Source: Erwinia aphidicola (GTDB taxonomy: Bacteria; Pseudomonadota; Gammaproteobacteria; Enterobacterales; Enterobacteriaceae). Taken from it: DNA of 64,000 nucleotides. A model generated the notes under the pieces. That model ran no database searches. It saw only the letters and a list, made by a program, of their open reading frames with translations, and was not told where the DNA came from. A program made the position numbers and the translations under genes. Location of the stretch: assembly GCF_024169515.1 (NCBI RefSeq), contig NZ_JAMKCQ010000001.1, forward strand, positions 186,001 to 250,000, read 5' to 3'. Positions 18,939-27,851 of the stretch are shown piece by piece. Each line of letters opens with the position of its first letter. Positions within the stretch are counted from its first letter, which is position 1.

Positions 18939-21083
18939 GTGTCCCGTACAATCATGCTCATCCCTACCGGCACCAGCGTCGGCCTGACCAGCGTCAGCCT
19001 CGGCGTTATTCGTGCTATGGAACGTAAAGGCGTGCGTCTTAGCGTCTTTAAGCCTATCGCCCAGCCGCGCGCTGGCGGCGACAGCCCGGACCAGACCACC
19101 ACTATCATCCGTAAAAACTCCAGCATTCCCGCCGCCGTGCCGCTGGCCATGAGCCGCGTGGAATCCCTGCTGGGTTCCAATCAGCAGGACGTGCTGATGG
19201 AAGAGATCATCGCCAACTACCATGAAAACACCAAGGATGCAGAAGTGGTGTTGGTAGAGGGCCTGGTGCCGACGCGCAAACACCAGTTTGCCTCGGCGCT
19301 GAACTATGAAATCGCCAAAACGCTGAATGCGGAAATCGTCTTTGTGATGTCGCTGGGCAATGACTCGCCGGCGCAGCTGAAAGAGCGCATCGAACTGACC
19401 CAGAGCAGCTTCGGCGGCAGCAAAAACAAAAACATCACCGGCGTGATCATTAACAAGCTGAACGCACCGGTTGACGATCAGGGCCGTACGCGCCCGGATC
19501 TCTCCGAGATCTTCGACGACTCCACCAAAGCCAGCGTCGCGAATATCGATCCCAAGCAGCTGTTCGCTAACAGCCCGCTGCCGGTGCTGGGCTGCGTGCC
19601 GTGGAGCTTTGAGCTGATTGCCACCCGCGCTATTGATATGTGCCGTCACCTTGACGCCCGCATCATCAATGAAGGTGAGATTGCCACCCGCCGCGTGAAA
19701 TCCGTGACCTTCTGCGCACGCAGCATTCCCCACATGCTGGAGCACTTCCGTCCGGGTTCCCTGCTGGTGACCTCCGCCGACCGCCCTGACGTGCTGGTTG
19801 CGGCCTGCCTTGCAGCGATGAACGGCGTTGAGATTGGTGCCATCCTGCTGACCGGTGGTTATGCGATTGATGCGCCCATCCAGAAGCTGTGTGAACGCGC
19901 CTTCCAGACTGGCCTGCCGGTCTTTATGGTCGACACTAACACCTGGCAGACCTCTCTCAGCCTGCAGAGCTTCAACCTGGAAGTACCCAGCGACGATACC
20001 CAGCGTATTGAGCGCGTGCAGGAGTACGTGGCCAGCCACATTGACGCGGACTGGATCGAGTCGCTGACCGCCGCTTCAGAACGCAGCCGCCGCCTTTCTC
20101 CTCCGGCCTTCCGCTACCAGCTGACCGAGCTGGCGCGTAAAGCGGGCAAGCGCATCGTGCTGCCGGAAGGCGACGAACCTCGCACCGTGAAAGCGGCGGC
20201 TATCTGTGCCGAACGCGGCATCGCCACCTGTGTCCTGCTGGGCAACCCGGAAGAGATCCAGCGCGTGGCCGCAGCTCAGGGCGTTGAGCTGGGTAAAGGC
20301 ATTGAGATTGTTGACCCGGAAGCCGCACGTGAAAACTACGTGGCGCGCCTGGTAGAGCTGCGCAAGAGCAAAGGTATGACCGAGGTGGTCGCGCAGGAGC
20401 AGCTGGAAGATAACGTGATGCTCGGCACCATGATGCTGGAGCGTGGCGAAGTGGACGGCCTGGTTTCCGGTGCGGTTCATACCACTGCCAACACTATCCG
20501 CCCGCCGCTGCAGCTGATCAAAACCGCGCCGAACAGCTCGCTGGTCTCCTCGGTGTTCTTTATGCTGCTGCCTGAGCAGGTGCTGGTGTATGGCGACTGC
20601 GCCATCAACCCGGACCCGAATCCGGAACAGCTGGCAGAGATTGCGATTCAGTCCGCCGACTCGGCGCTGGCGTTTGGCATCGAGCCGCGCGTGGCGATGA
20701 TCTCCTACTCCACCGGTAACTCAGGTGCCGGTAGCGACGTGGAGAAAGTGCGTGAAGCGACGCGTATCGCGCAGGAAAAACGCCCTGACCTGGTGATCGA
20801 CGGTCCACTGCAGTATGACGCAGCGATCATGGCCGACGTGGCGAAATCTAAAGCGCCAAACTCCCCGGTTGCCGGCCGTGCGACCGTGTTCATCTTCCCG
20901 GATCTGAACACCGGTAATACCACTTATAAAGCGGTACAGCGCTCTGCGGACCTGATCTCCATCGGGCCAATGCTGCAGGGGATGCGCAAGCCGGTCAACG
21001 ACCTGTCGCGTGGCGCACTGGTTGACGATATCGTCTACACCATCGCGCTGACGGCGATCCAGTCGAAGCAGGCGGAAGGGTAA
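18939..21083 (+). CDS. pta: Phosphate acetyltransferase
   Basis: Interconverts acetyl-CoA and acetyl phosphate. The 714-residue product is the long enteric form: an N-terminal P-loop/BioD-like regulatory domain ([15 protein letters not shown] at the start), a DRTGG-type middle domain (about 230-340), and the catalytic PTA domain from about 390 ([54 protein letters not shown]). Translation starts at GTG 18939, with TGAGGAG 5 bases upstream; this gives [11 protein letters not shown] as in E. coli. Two hairpins follow the stop. Confidence 0.98.
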   Translation: MSRTIMLIPTGTSVGLTSVSLGVIRAMERKGVRLSVFKPIAQPRAGGDSPDQTTTIIRKNSSIPAAVPLAMSRVESLLGSNQQDVLMEEIIANYHENTKDAEVVLVEGLVPTRKHQFASALNYEIAKTLNAEIVFVMSLGNDSPAQLKERIELTQSSFGGSKNKNITGVIINKLNAPVDDQGRTRPDLSEIFDDSTKASVANIDPKQLFANSPLPVLGCVPWSFELIATRAIDMCRHLDARIINEGEIATRRVKSVTFCARSIPHMLEHFRPGSLLVTSADRPDVLVAACLAAMNGVEIGAILLTGGYAIDAPIQKLCERAFQTGLPVFMVDTNTWQTSLSLQSFNLEVPSDDTQRIERVQEYVASHIDADWIESLTAASERSRRLSPPAFRYQLTELARKAGKRIVLPEGDEPRTVKAAAICAERGIATCVLLGNPEEIQRVAAAQGVELGKGIEIVDPEAARENYVARLVELRKSKGMTEVVAQEQLEDNVMLGTMMLERGEVDGLVSGAVHTTANTIRPPLQLIKTAPNSSLVSSVFFMLLPEQVLVYGDCAINPDPNPEQLAEIAIQSADSALAFGIEPRVAMISYSTGNSGAGSDVEKVREATRIAQEKRPDLVIDGPLQYDAAIMADVAKSKAPNSPVAGRATVFIFPDLNTGNTTYKAVQRSADLISIGPMLQGMRKPVNDLSRGALVDDIVYTIALTAIQSKQAEG

Positions 21084-21094
21084 TCGCGCAGCCG

Positions 21095-21112
21095 GGTCAG
21101 GTTTTCCTGACC
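21095..21112 (+). terminator. First hairpin after pta
   Basis: GGTCAGG-TTTT-CCTGACC, a perfect 7-bp stem with a tetraloop, 12 bases after the pta stop, followed by TTCTG. It is a weak terminator or RNA-stabilising hairpin in front of the stronger one. Confidence 0.6.
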
Positions 21113-21146
21113 TTCTGCAGACAACTGCTGACGCTTTATTCTGTAG

Positions 21147-21176
21147 GGGCCAATCTTTATTCGATTGGCCCTTTTT
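21147..21176 (+). terminator. Rho-independent terminator of pta
   Basis: GGGCCAATC-TTTATTC-GATTGGCCC followed by TTTTT. It is preceded by GTAG, so the arm begins TAGGGGC like two other palindromes in the window. It overlaps the end of the convergent luxR-type gene. Confidence 0.88.
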
Positions 21177-21861
21177 ATTCCACGGGAAAAGATTCGCAGC
21201 GATTGAAAAAGCTTTGTGGGATATAGTTATTCATATTGTTATCGTGACAATACTCAATCAGCCCCCGTTTGTTGCACACGCCAATCTTGCTGTACATATT
21301 CTGCACGTAGTTTCCTACCGTACGTTGCGACAGCCCCAGGCGGATGGCAATCTCTTTCACGGAATAGGTATGTAGAATGTAAAAAATGATTTCCCACTCG
21401 CGATCGGTAAATATTTTTGAAGGTGGGGTAAAGACCAGCGAGGTAGGTACTTTTATTTTATTAAGCTTAGTCAGGATAATATTTTCAACCGGCCTACCGT
21501 GGAAAAAGGTTCCCCTCACGCTACCATCTTCTGCAATAAGGGGATATTTATCAAAGAACCAAGGAGAAAGGTAGGGCCTGTTTTCCCACGGATGTATCTC
21601 TAGTGCGGTCACGCGATCCCTGGCTTTTTCAACGGTTCTGTCATGCGCCTGAAAACAGTCCTGATATTCACAAAAATGTGAAGGCAGTTCACAGTCCAGC
21701 CGGCCTTCAAGGTTAAACCCTGCTGGCAACATAAGCATTTTCCTCAATACTGCATTACCAAAAATAAATCGTGACTCTGTATCCTTAGCCCCCCATGGTT
21801 CGCTGCTATGCTCCCAAAAGCGAATCAGCATATTGATGGTACTCTTTAATGTATCAGCCAT
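21175..21861 (-). CDS. LuxR-family transcriptional regulator with PAS-like N-terminus
   Basis: Predicted DNA-binding regulator of 228 residues. The C-terminal part (about 155-215) is a GerE/LuxR helix-turn-helix (FTDREWEIIFYILHTYSVKE then IAIRLGLSQRTVGNYVQNMYSKIG). The N-terminal 130 residues look like a single sensor domain of PAS type (TESRFIFGNAVLRKMLMLP…, DGSVRGTFFHGRPVENI). There is no autoinducer-binding signature and no receiver aspartate context. The ATG at 21861 has ACGGGAG 7 bases upstream and is preferred over the ATG at 21879. It stands alone and convergent to pta; the target is unknown. Confidence 0.8.
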   Translation of the reverse strand: MADTLKSTINMLIRFWEHSSEPWGAKDTESRFIFGNAVLRKMLMLPAGFNLEGRLDCELPSHFCEYQDCFQAHDRTVEKARDRVTALEIHPWENRPYLSPWFFDKYPLIAEDGSVRGTFFHGRPVENIILTKLNKIKVPTSLVFTPPSKIFTDREWEIIFYILHTYSVKEIAIRLGLSQRTVGNYVQNMYSKIGVCNKRGLIEYCHDNNMNNYIPQSFFNRCESFPVE

Positions 21862-21998
21862 GATATTACTCCCGTTCATTCCTTAAATATAAATAATGCC
21901 TTTATCTCACCCTCAACATAGCGAAGACCATCACAAGAATAAAAATATCGATAAATAGCTATCTGCTGAATCATTTTGTGAACGTGACAAACCAGGTA

Positions 21999-22259
21999 CT
22001 AAGATTTTTTCCTGATGATGCGTTTGATTGTCTTTCCTGATGCGGAGAAATAACGCTGCGGCCAGATGACTTCCGGCGTGGTACCAATCGCATTAGCGAT
22101 AATTAATTCCCCCTTCGGCCACGGACGGGTCAAGGCGTTAGCCAGAGTGCCCGGTGCCAGTCCATGCTCTATTGACAGCGCAGCGAGCGACCCTTTTTCC
22201 TTGCGGATAGCAGCCAAAATATCCTGTCGATGCCAGTTTTCACTCTGCTTATCCCTCAT
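21999..22259 (-). CDS. Nlp/SfsB (Ner-like) DNA-binding protein
   Basis: Small helix-turn-helix protein of 86 residues of the Ner/Nlp family, whose E. coli member SfsB (Nlp) influences maltose gene expression. The diagnostic block WHRQDILAAIRKEKGSLAAL, then GLAPGTLANALTRPWPKGE…IIANAIGTTPEVIWPQRY, is well conserved; the basic tail KRIIRKKS is typical. AGGGAG precedes the ATG. Such proteins derive from phage Ner repressors, but no other phage gene is nearby. It lies 137 bases upstream of the LuxR-type gene, so a shared transcript is possible. Confidence 0.82.
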   Translation of the reverse strand: MRDKQSENWHRQDILAAIRKEKGSLAALSIEHGLAPGTLANALTRPWPKGELIIANAIGTTPEVIWPQRYFSASGKTIKRIIRKKS

Positions 22260-22452
22260 GATTCGCTCCCTGCGCGAGAAAAAGATAACGCCGTACCCGT
22301 CGGCCCCATCCCATTCAATGGCAATCAGCTCGCGGTAAACAGGGTAATAATCACTCTGATTTGCAAAACGACATTACGAGGACATTGAGAAAAGCTGTAA
22401 CGCATGGAAGGATGAAAAGTCAGGCAGCCCCGACCTTTCATTTTATCGCTAA

Positions 22453-23538
22453 TTACTGGATCACCACATCCAGCGCCCGCAGATGCTGCGGCTGCCACGA
22501 CAGCAGCACTTCACTGCCCGGCTGCCAGCGGCTGTCCATTTTAGCGGGTGACAGTTTGACCATAAAGTTCCCCTGCCCTGCGACTTCCGTCAGCATCCGC
22601 ACGTGATCCCCCAGATAGATAAACTGCTGAATCCGCGCCTTCACCTGCTGATCGCCCTGTTCCGGCGCATTGACGTTAATGCGCTCCGGGCGGATGCTGA
22701 GCTGGATTTTTTTACCCGGCGAGCTGGGGCGCACTTTGAGCGCATCCAGCTCGCAGCCATCGTCCAGCTGCACGCGGTAGTAGTCGCCCTGCACTGAGAT
22801 CTGAGTCGCCAGCAGGCTGTTATTTTCGCCGATAAACTGCGCGACGAAGGCATTCGCCGGCTGCTCATAAAGCGTGCCGGGGCTGTCCATCTGCTGGATC
22901 ATGCCGTCGTTGAATACCGCCACCCGGTTCGACATAGTCATCGCTTCGCTCTGGTCGTGCGTAACGTAGACGATGGTCAGACCCAGCATTTCGTGCAGCT
23001 GTTTAATCTCCAGCTGCATATGCTCGCGCAGCTGCTTATCCAGCGCACCCAGCGGCTCATCCATCAGTACCAGCTTAGGTTCAAACACCAGCGCTCGCGC
23101 CAGGGCCACGCGCTGCTGTTGCCCACCCGACATCTGCGCCGGGTAACGATCGGCCAGCGACGTCAGCTTAATCATATCGAGAATGCGCGACACCCGATCT
23201 TTAATATCCGCCTTGTTCATGCGGCGGATCGACAGCGGGAATGCCAGGTTTTCCGCCACGGTCATATGGGGAAACAGCGCATAATTCTGGAATACCATAC
23301 CGATATCACGCTGGTGCGGCGGCAGGGTATGCAGCGGTTTCTCGCGTAGAAAAATCTCGCCATCGGTCGGGGTTTCAAAGCCAGCGAGCATCATCAGGCT
23401 GGTGGTTTTTCCAGATCCCGATGGCCCTAAAAGCGTTAAAAACTCACCCTCCTGCACCTCAAGATTCAGGTTGCGAACCACCAGCTTTTCGCCGTCGTAG
23501 CTCTTTTTGATGTTCTTAAAACTCACCAGGGATCTCAT
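22453..23538 (-). CDS. ABC transporter ATP-binding protein, polyamine type (PotA/YdcT-like)
   Basis: Cytoplasmic ATPase of 361 residues of the spermidine/putrescine-type importer family. It has Walker A GPSGSGKT (38-45), signature MSGGQQQR (136-143), Walker B LVLMDEP (157-162), the H-loop in VYVTHDQSEAMT, and a C-terminal TOBE-type domain (from about 280, IRPERINV…). Its partner subunits (binding protein and two permeases) are encoded on the opposite strand at 26742-29946, with the MocR regulator and aminotransferase in between. It is therefore probably the energising subunit of that importer, although transcribed separately. Confidence 0.9.
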   Translation of the reverse strand: MRSLVSFKNIKKSYDGEKLVVRNLNLEVQEGEFLTLLGPSGSGKTTSLMMLAGFETPTDGEIFLREKPLHTLPPHQRDIGMVFQNYALFPHMTVAENLAFPLSIRRMNKADIKDRVSRILDMIKLTSLADRYPAQMSGGQQQRVALARALVFEPKLVLMDEPLGALDKQLREHMQLEIKQLHEMLGLTIVYVTHDQSEAMTMSNRVAVFNDGMIQQMDSPGTLYEQPANAFVAQFIGENNSLLATQISVQGDYYRVQLDDGCELDALKVRPSSPGKKIQLSIRPERINVNAPEQGDQQVKARIQQFIYLGDHVRMLTEVAGQGNFMVKLSPAKMDSRWQPGSEVLLSWQPQHLRALDVVIQ

Positions 23539-23679
23539 AGTATTCTCTCGTCAAGCGGGGGAAAAACCTCTCAGGCACGCTTTGTGCATTACCTGCACCG
23601 GGCGCATCTGTCGGGTGGCTCTTTTTTAGCTCTACCACAACGAATTTCGCTTAGACAAGCAGAATTTGACAAACCCCCC

Positions 23680-23712
23680 AAAAAAAAGCCTGAGAGATAA
23701 TCTCCCAGGCTA
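23680..23712 (-). terminator. Rho-independent terminator of the MocR gene
   Basis: On the minus strand, AGCCTGGGAGATTATCTCTC pairs with its complement to form an AGCCTG…CAGGCT stem followed by eight T residues. It lies about 75 bases past the stop of the regulator gene and separates it from the ATPase gene, which must have its own promoter in 23539-23680. Confidence 0.85.
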
Positions 23713-23784
23713 TTGTTTTCTATTGTCTTTTATCTTCGCACCAGTTTGAGTCACACAAATAACCCGCAGAATCAGGCTATTTGA

Positions 23785-25293
23785 TTAGTTCGCACTGCGT
23801 TGGTGCAATTGCGCCGACTGCAGGCGACGGTTGAGACAGGCGAGCACCGGGGCAAATTTCTCCGCCATCTGCTGCTCCTCGACGCAGGCATAACCCAACA
23901 ACAGCCCGCGCCGCGTGGTACCCAGCAGGTAATAGGCCGAGAGCGGGCGGGTCAGCACGCCGTTTTGCTCCAGCTCGGCGCTGAGCGCCACATCGTCAAT
24001 ATTATCGGGCAGGGAGAGGATCAGGTGCAGCCCGGCATTGCTCTGCTGAGCGATAAAACTCTCCCCCAGGCTCTCCTTGATGACCCGCACCAGCTCCGCG
24101 CGGCGGCGACTGTAGAGCTGGCGCATCTTGCGCACGTGCGCCGCGTAATGCCCCTCGCGAATGAACTCCGCCAGCGTCAACTGCACCAGCCCATTGCCGC
24201 CGCGATACAGTTCGGAGTGAGCCATCTTCATGCGCGCCGCCAGCGCTTTCGGCACCACCATGTAGCTCAGGCGCAGCCCGGGGTAGAGCGTTTTGCTGAA
24301 GGTACCGAGATAAATTACCGGTGCATCCGGTGCCAGCCCCTGCAAGGCCGGGATCGGCGACTCGGCAAAGCGAAACTCACCGTCGTAATCATCCTCCACC
24401 ACCCAGCTGCCCGCGCTTTGCGCCAGCGCCAGCAGCTGGTGCCGCCGCTGCAGGCTCATCACCGAACCGAGCGGATACTGGTGCGAAGGCGTGACGCAGA
24501 TCAGGCGCGGCGGGCGCAGCTCCGCGCTAAGGTCCGGCAGCGTCATGCCCTGCTCATCCACCGCCGTCGGCAGCAGGTCGATACCGTTGACCGCCAGCAC
24601 GTTGCGGATCCCCCAGTAGCCCGGCTCCTCAATCCACGCGCGGTCGCCCGGGTCGCAGAGCATTTTCGCCAGCAGGTCCAGCGCCTGGTGCGTCCCGGCA
24701 GTGATCAGAATTTGCTCCGGCGTGCAGTTGACCGAGCGGATCACCCGCAGATGGTCGGCTAACGCCTGCTGCAACTCCAGGCAGCCGCCGTGGCTGGAGT
24801 AGCTCAGCGCCTCCACCGGCATACGGCGGCTAAGCCGCAGGTGGATCTTGCGCCAGATGTCGTGCGGCATATGGCTGACATCCGGCACGCCGGGCATGAA
24901 CGCACCCCACTGATGTGGCCCGGCCCCGCTGCGCGTCAGCAGCCGTGAACCACGGCTGGAGAAACGTACAAAGTTAAATGGCTTGCCGGCGCTGACCGGT
25001 AACTCCTCGGTTTCCGGCACCGCTTCCGGCAGTGAGTCGCTGACGAAGGTACCACTTCCGGTGCGCGTCTGCAGATAGCCCTCGGACTGCAGCTGCTCGT
25101 AGGCTGCCAGCACGGTATTACGTGAGACCGACAGCTCGCGCGCAAGGTCGCGCGTGGCGGGCAGGCGGCTGCCGGTGGCAATGGATCCATCCTGAATCGC
25201 ACACTGCAGCACGTCGTACAAACGTTTGCCCAGCGCCCCATTAGGGTTCCGGGCTAAGCGGTGTGCAAGCAGGTCTCCGAGTAACGTTCGCAA
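23785..25293 (-). CDS. MocR/GabR-type transcriptional regulator
   Basis: Fusion of an N-terminal GntR winged helix (LGKRLYDVLQCAIQDGSIAT, then LPATRDLARELSVSRNTVLAAYEQL) with a fold-type I aminotransferase domain that binds PLP as effector cofactor. The PLP lysine is K334 in LGTFSKTLYPGLRLSY, and VVEDDYDGEF and VTPSHQYPLG are the usual blocks. 502 residues is normal for the family. The start is a TTG at 25293 with AAGGA 8 bases upstream; no ATG is available near the N-terminus. It is divergent from the aminotransferase gene, so it probably activates or represses that gene and the importer in response to GABA or a related amine. Confidence 0.9.
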   Translation of the reverse strand: MRTLLGDLLAHRLARNPNGALGKRLYDVLQCAIQDGSIATGSRLPATRDLARELSVSRNTVLAAYEQLQSEGYLQTRTGSGTFVSDSLPEAVPETEELPVSAGKPFNFVRFSSRGSRLLTRSGAGPHQWGAFMPGVPDVSHMPHDIWRKIHLRLSRRMPVEALSYSSHGGCLELQQALADHLRVIRSVNCTPEQILITAGTHQALDLLAKMLCDPGDRAWIEEPGYWGIRNVLAVNGIDLLPTAVDEQGMTLPDLSAELRPPRLICVTPSHQYPLGSVMSLQRRHQLLALAQSAGSWVVEDDYDGEFRFAESPIPALQGLAPDAPVIYLGTFSKTLYPGLRLSYMVVPKALAARMKMAHSELYRGGNGLVQLTLAEFIREGHYAAHVRKMRQLYSRRRAELVRVIKESLGESFIAQQSNAGLHLILSLPDNIDDVALSAELEQNGVLTRPLSAYYLLGTTRRGLLLGYACVEEQQMAEKFAPVLACLNRRLQSAQLHQRSAN

Positions 25294-25326
25294 AATTGGT
25301 TCCTTGAAATAAAAAAAACTGGATCT

Positions 25327-25338
25327 GGTTTATAAACC
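25327..25338. promoter_or_regulatory. Candidate operator between MocR gene and aminotransferase gene
   Basis: GGTTTATAAACC is a perfect 12-bp palindrome 34 bases before the regulator start. It contains a TATAAA core that may double as a -10 element of one of the divergent promoters. Nearby TGGTT repeats (25297, 25326) may be additional half-sites. Confidence 0.4.
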
Positions 25339-25411
25339 CCCGAAAAAGCTACAAAACAGGGAGAGCTGAGAATGTGTGAAGTTTATACCTAAAATTTGAC
25401 GAGGTAACACC

Positions 25412-26671
25412 ATGAGTCACAGTGAAGTACAACAGCGCCGTCTGAATGCCACACCGCGCGGTGTCGGTGTGATGTGTGATTTCTTCGCCGCTAAGGCTGA
25501 AAATGCCACGCTGTGGGACCATCAGGGCCGCGAATATATCGACTTCACCGCCGGGATCGCCGTGCTCAACACCGGCCACCGGCACCCAAAAGTGATGGCC
25601 GCCGTCAGCCAACAGCTTGAGTGCTTCACCCATACCGCGTACCAGGTGATCCCCTACGAGAACTACATCGCTCTGGCCGAACAGCTTAATGCCCGGGTTC
25701 CTGTCAGCGGTCCGTGCAAAACCACCTTCTTCTCAAGCGGTGCCGAAGCGGTAGAAAATGCGGTGAAAATTGCCCGCGCTGCCACCGGTCGCCCTGGCGT
25801 TATTGCTTTCACCGGCGCATTCCATGGCCGCACGCTGATGACCATGGGCCTGACCGGTAAAGTCACGCCGTATAAAACCGGCTTCGGTCCCTTCCCCGGC
25901 TCCGTATTCCACGCCCGCTATCCGAACGCGCTGCACGGCTACAGCGTGGATGATGCGCTGGAGAGCCTGGAAACGCTGTTCAAATGTGATATCAGCCCGC
26001 AGCAGGTCGCGGCAATCATTTATGAGCCAATTCAGGGCGAAGGCGGTTTTAACATCGCCCCCGCCGAGTTTGTCAGCGCCCTGCGTAAGCTGTGTGACCA
26101 GCACGGCATCCTGCTGATTGCCGATGAGATCCAGAGCGGTTTTGCCCGCACCGGCAAGCTGTTTGCCAGTGAATACTATGAGGTAAAACCCGATCTGATG
26201 ACCATGGCGAAAAGCCTTGGCGGCGGACTGCCTATCTCTGCCGTCTCCGGCCGCGCTGCGGTGATGGATGCGCCAGAACCCGGTGGTCTTGGCGGCACTT
26301 ACGCCGGTAACCCGCTAGCGGTGGCGGCCTCGCTGGCGGTGTTAGAGGTGATCGAAGAAGAGCAGCTGTGCGCACGCGCGCTGCGCCTCGGCGCTGAGCT
26401 GGTCGAAACGCTGAATAGCAGCAACAACCCGGCGCTGGTCGAAGTCCGCGCGCGCGGTTCCATGGTGGCCGCCGAATTTAACGACCCTGCCACCGGTAAA
26501 CCGTCCGCAGAGATTGCGCGCAGCATCCAGCAGCGTGCGCTCGAGCAGGGCCTGATCCTGCTGACCTGCGGCGTGCACGGCAACGTCATCCGCTTCCTCT
26601 ACCCGCTGACGATCCCAGACGCACAGTTCAAAAGCGCGCTCGCACTGCTCTCTACTTTATTACGTGGCTGA
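25412..26671 (+). CDS. 4-aminobutyrate-type aminotransferase (GabT/PuuE-like)
   Basis: Class III PLP aminotransferase of 419 residues, probably converting 4-aminobutyrate and 2-oxoglutarate to succinate semialdehyde and glutamate. Visible are the FSSGAEAVENAVKIARA block, GAFHGRTLMTMGLTG, the aspartate of ADEIQSGFARTG, and the PLP lysine K267 in MAKSLGGGLPISAV. The length agrees with GabT and PuuE (421-426). A ribosome site (GACGAGG) precedes the ATG. It heads a plus-strand series with polyamine-type importer genes, consistent with use of putrescine or GABA as nitrogen source; no succinate semialdehyde dehydrogenase is adjacent. Confidence 0.9.
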   Translation: MSHSEVQQRRLNATPRGVGVMCDFFAAKAENATLWDHQGREYIDFTAGIAVLNTGHRHPKVMAAVSQQLECFTHTAYQVIPYENYIALAEQLNARVPVSGPCKTTFFSSGAEAVENAVKIARAATGRPGVIAFTGAFHGRTLMTMGLTGKVTPYKTGFGPFPGSVFHARYPNALHGYSVDDALESLETLFKCDISPQQVAAIIYEPIQGEGGFNIAPAEFVSALRKLCDQHGILLIADEIQSGFARTGKLFASEYYEVKPDLMTMAKSLGGGLPISAVSGRAAVMDAPEPGGLGGTYAGNPLAVAASLAVLEVIEEEQLCARALRLGAELVETLNSSNNPALVEVRARGSMVAAEFNDPATGKPSAEIARSIQQRALEQGLILLTCGVHGNVIRFLYPLTIPDAQFKSALALLSTLLRG

Positions 26672-26741
26672 TCGATTGCGCCCGGCCACAGGGAAGTGGC
26701 ATAGAAACTGCACATAAAACATTAATAATCAGGAGTTTGGC

Positions 26742-27767
26742 ATGGTTAAGACATTAGCTGCACTGATTCTCGCGACATTCACACTCCAGGCGCAGGCGGA
26801 AAGCCTGACGGTGATTTCGTTCGGCGGCACCAATAAAGATGCACAGGACAAAGCCTTCTATAAACCGTTTACCGCCGCAGGCAAAGGCACCCTCGAAGCG
26901 GGTGAATATAACGGCGAAATGGCGCGCATTCGTGCGATGGTCGAAACAGGTCAGATCGGCTGGGATGTGGTGGAGCTGGAAACCCCGGAACTGCAGCGCG
27001 GCTGTGAAGAGGGTCTGTTTGAGACGCTGGACTGGAATAAGCTGGGCAAGAAGTCGGACTTTATCCCTGCTGCGGTGACCGAGTGCGGCGCGGGCATTTT
27101 CGTCTGGTCAACCGTGCTGACCTATGACGCGGACAAGCTGAAAAAAGGGCCAGCCAGCTGGGCAGATTTCTGGAACGTGAAGTCGTTCCCGGGCAAACGT
27201 GCCCTGCGTAAGAGCGCGAAATATACCCTGGAAATTGCGCTGATGGCCGACGGCGTGAAGCGGGAAGAGGTGTATAAAGTGCTGGCCACTCCGGCTGGCG
27301 TTGAGCGCGCCTTCAAGAAACTGGACCAGCTGAAGCCAAATATTCAGTGGTGGGAATCCGGCGCGCAGCCGCTGCAGTGGCTGGTATCCGGCGACGTGGT
27401 GATGAGCTCCGCCTATAACGGCCGCATCGGCGCCGCGCAGGATGAAGGCCACAACTTCAGGATCGTCTGGGACAACGCGCTGTATGACCTCGACAACTGG
27501 GCGATCGTTAAAGGGTCGAAGCACAAGGCGCTGGCGGAGCAGTTTATTGCCTTTGCCAACCAGCCTGAAAACCAGAAGGTGTTTGCCGAGAACATTCCTT
27601 ACGGCCCTACCAACCTGAATACCAGCAAACTGCTGGATCCGGCGCGGCTGAGCAAACTGCCGACGGCACCGGAAAACCTTGCCGTTTCCATGCAGATCAA
27701 CAGCGAATTCTGGCTCGAGCACGGTGAAGACCTGGAGCAGCGTTTTAACGCCTGGGCGGCAAAATAA
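26742..27767 (+). CDS. Periplasmic polyamine-type substrate-binding protein
   Basis: Family 1 (PotD/PotF-like) extracellular solute-binding protein of 341 residues. The Sec signal MVKTLAALILATFTLQAQA is followed by ESLTVISFGGTNKDAQDKAF. The internal blocks (WDVVELETPELQRGCEEGLF, SWADFWNVKSFPGKRALRKS, VVMSSAYNGRIGAAQDEG, DNWAIVKGSKHKALAEQFI) fit binding proteins for putrescine, spermidine or GABA. AGGAG lies upstream of the ATG. It is in an operon with the two permease genes; the exact ligand cannot be told from sequence alone. Confidence 0.88.
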   Translation: MVKTLAALILATFTLQAQAESLTVISFGGTNKDAQDKAFYKPFTAAGKGTLEAGEYNGEMARIRAMVETGQIGWDVVELETPELQRGCEEGLFETLDWNKLGKKSDFIPAAVTECGAGIFVWSTVLTYDADKLKKGPASWADFWNVKSFPGKRALRKSAKYTLEIALMADGVKREEVYKVLATPAGVERAFKKLDQLKPNIQWWESGAQPLQWLVSGDVVMSSAYNGRIGAAQDEGHNFRIVWDNALYDLDNWAIVKGSKHKALAEQFIAFANQPENQKVFAENIPYGPTNLNTSKLLDPARLSKLPTAPENLAVSMQINSEFWLEHGEDLEQRFNAWAAK

Positions 27768-27779
27768 TACCCTGCGGGC

Positions 27780-27835
27780 GGACCGCAACAAAAAGTCCGC
27801 CCCTACTGTAGGGGCGACACCCCGTTGCCAGATAT
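27780..27835. repeat. Palindromic REP-like hairpins between binding protein and permease genes
   Basis: GGGCGGAC…GTCCGCCC, followed directly by CTACTGTAGGGGCGACACCC, makes two nested small stem-loops in the gap between the two genes. It shares the TAGGGGC start with palindromes at 21145 and 33671. Such sequences often protect upstream mRNA, giving more binding protein than permease. Confidence 0.6.
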
Positions 27836-27851
27836 CTTTCAGGAGACAGCA

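Noticed and set aside
18924..20039. 371-codon minus-strand open frame inside pta
   Set aside because: Antisense shadow of the GC-rich pta gene; histidine- and glycine-rich product typical of such shadows.
21999..22259. Prophage remnant suggested by the Ner-like gene
   Set aside because: Nlp/SfsB proteins are ordinary chromosomal genes in enterics and no other phage gene or attachment repeat is near.
23800..24762. 320-codon plus-strand open frame opposite the MocR-type gene
   Set aside because: Composition is that of an antisense frame (Arg, Gln, His rich); the minus-strand regulator is clearly the real gene.
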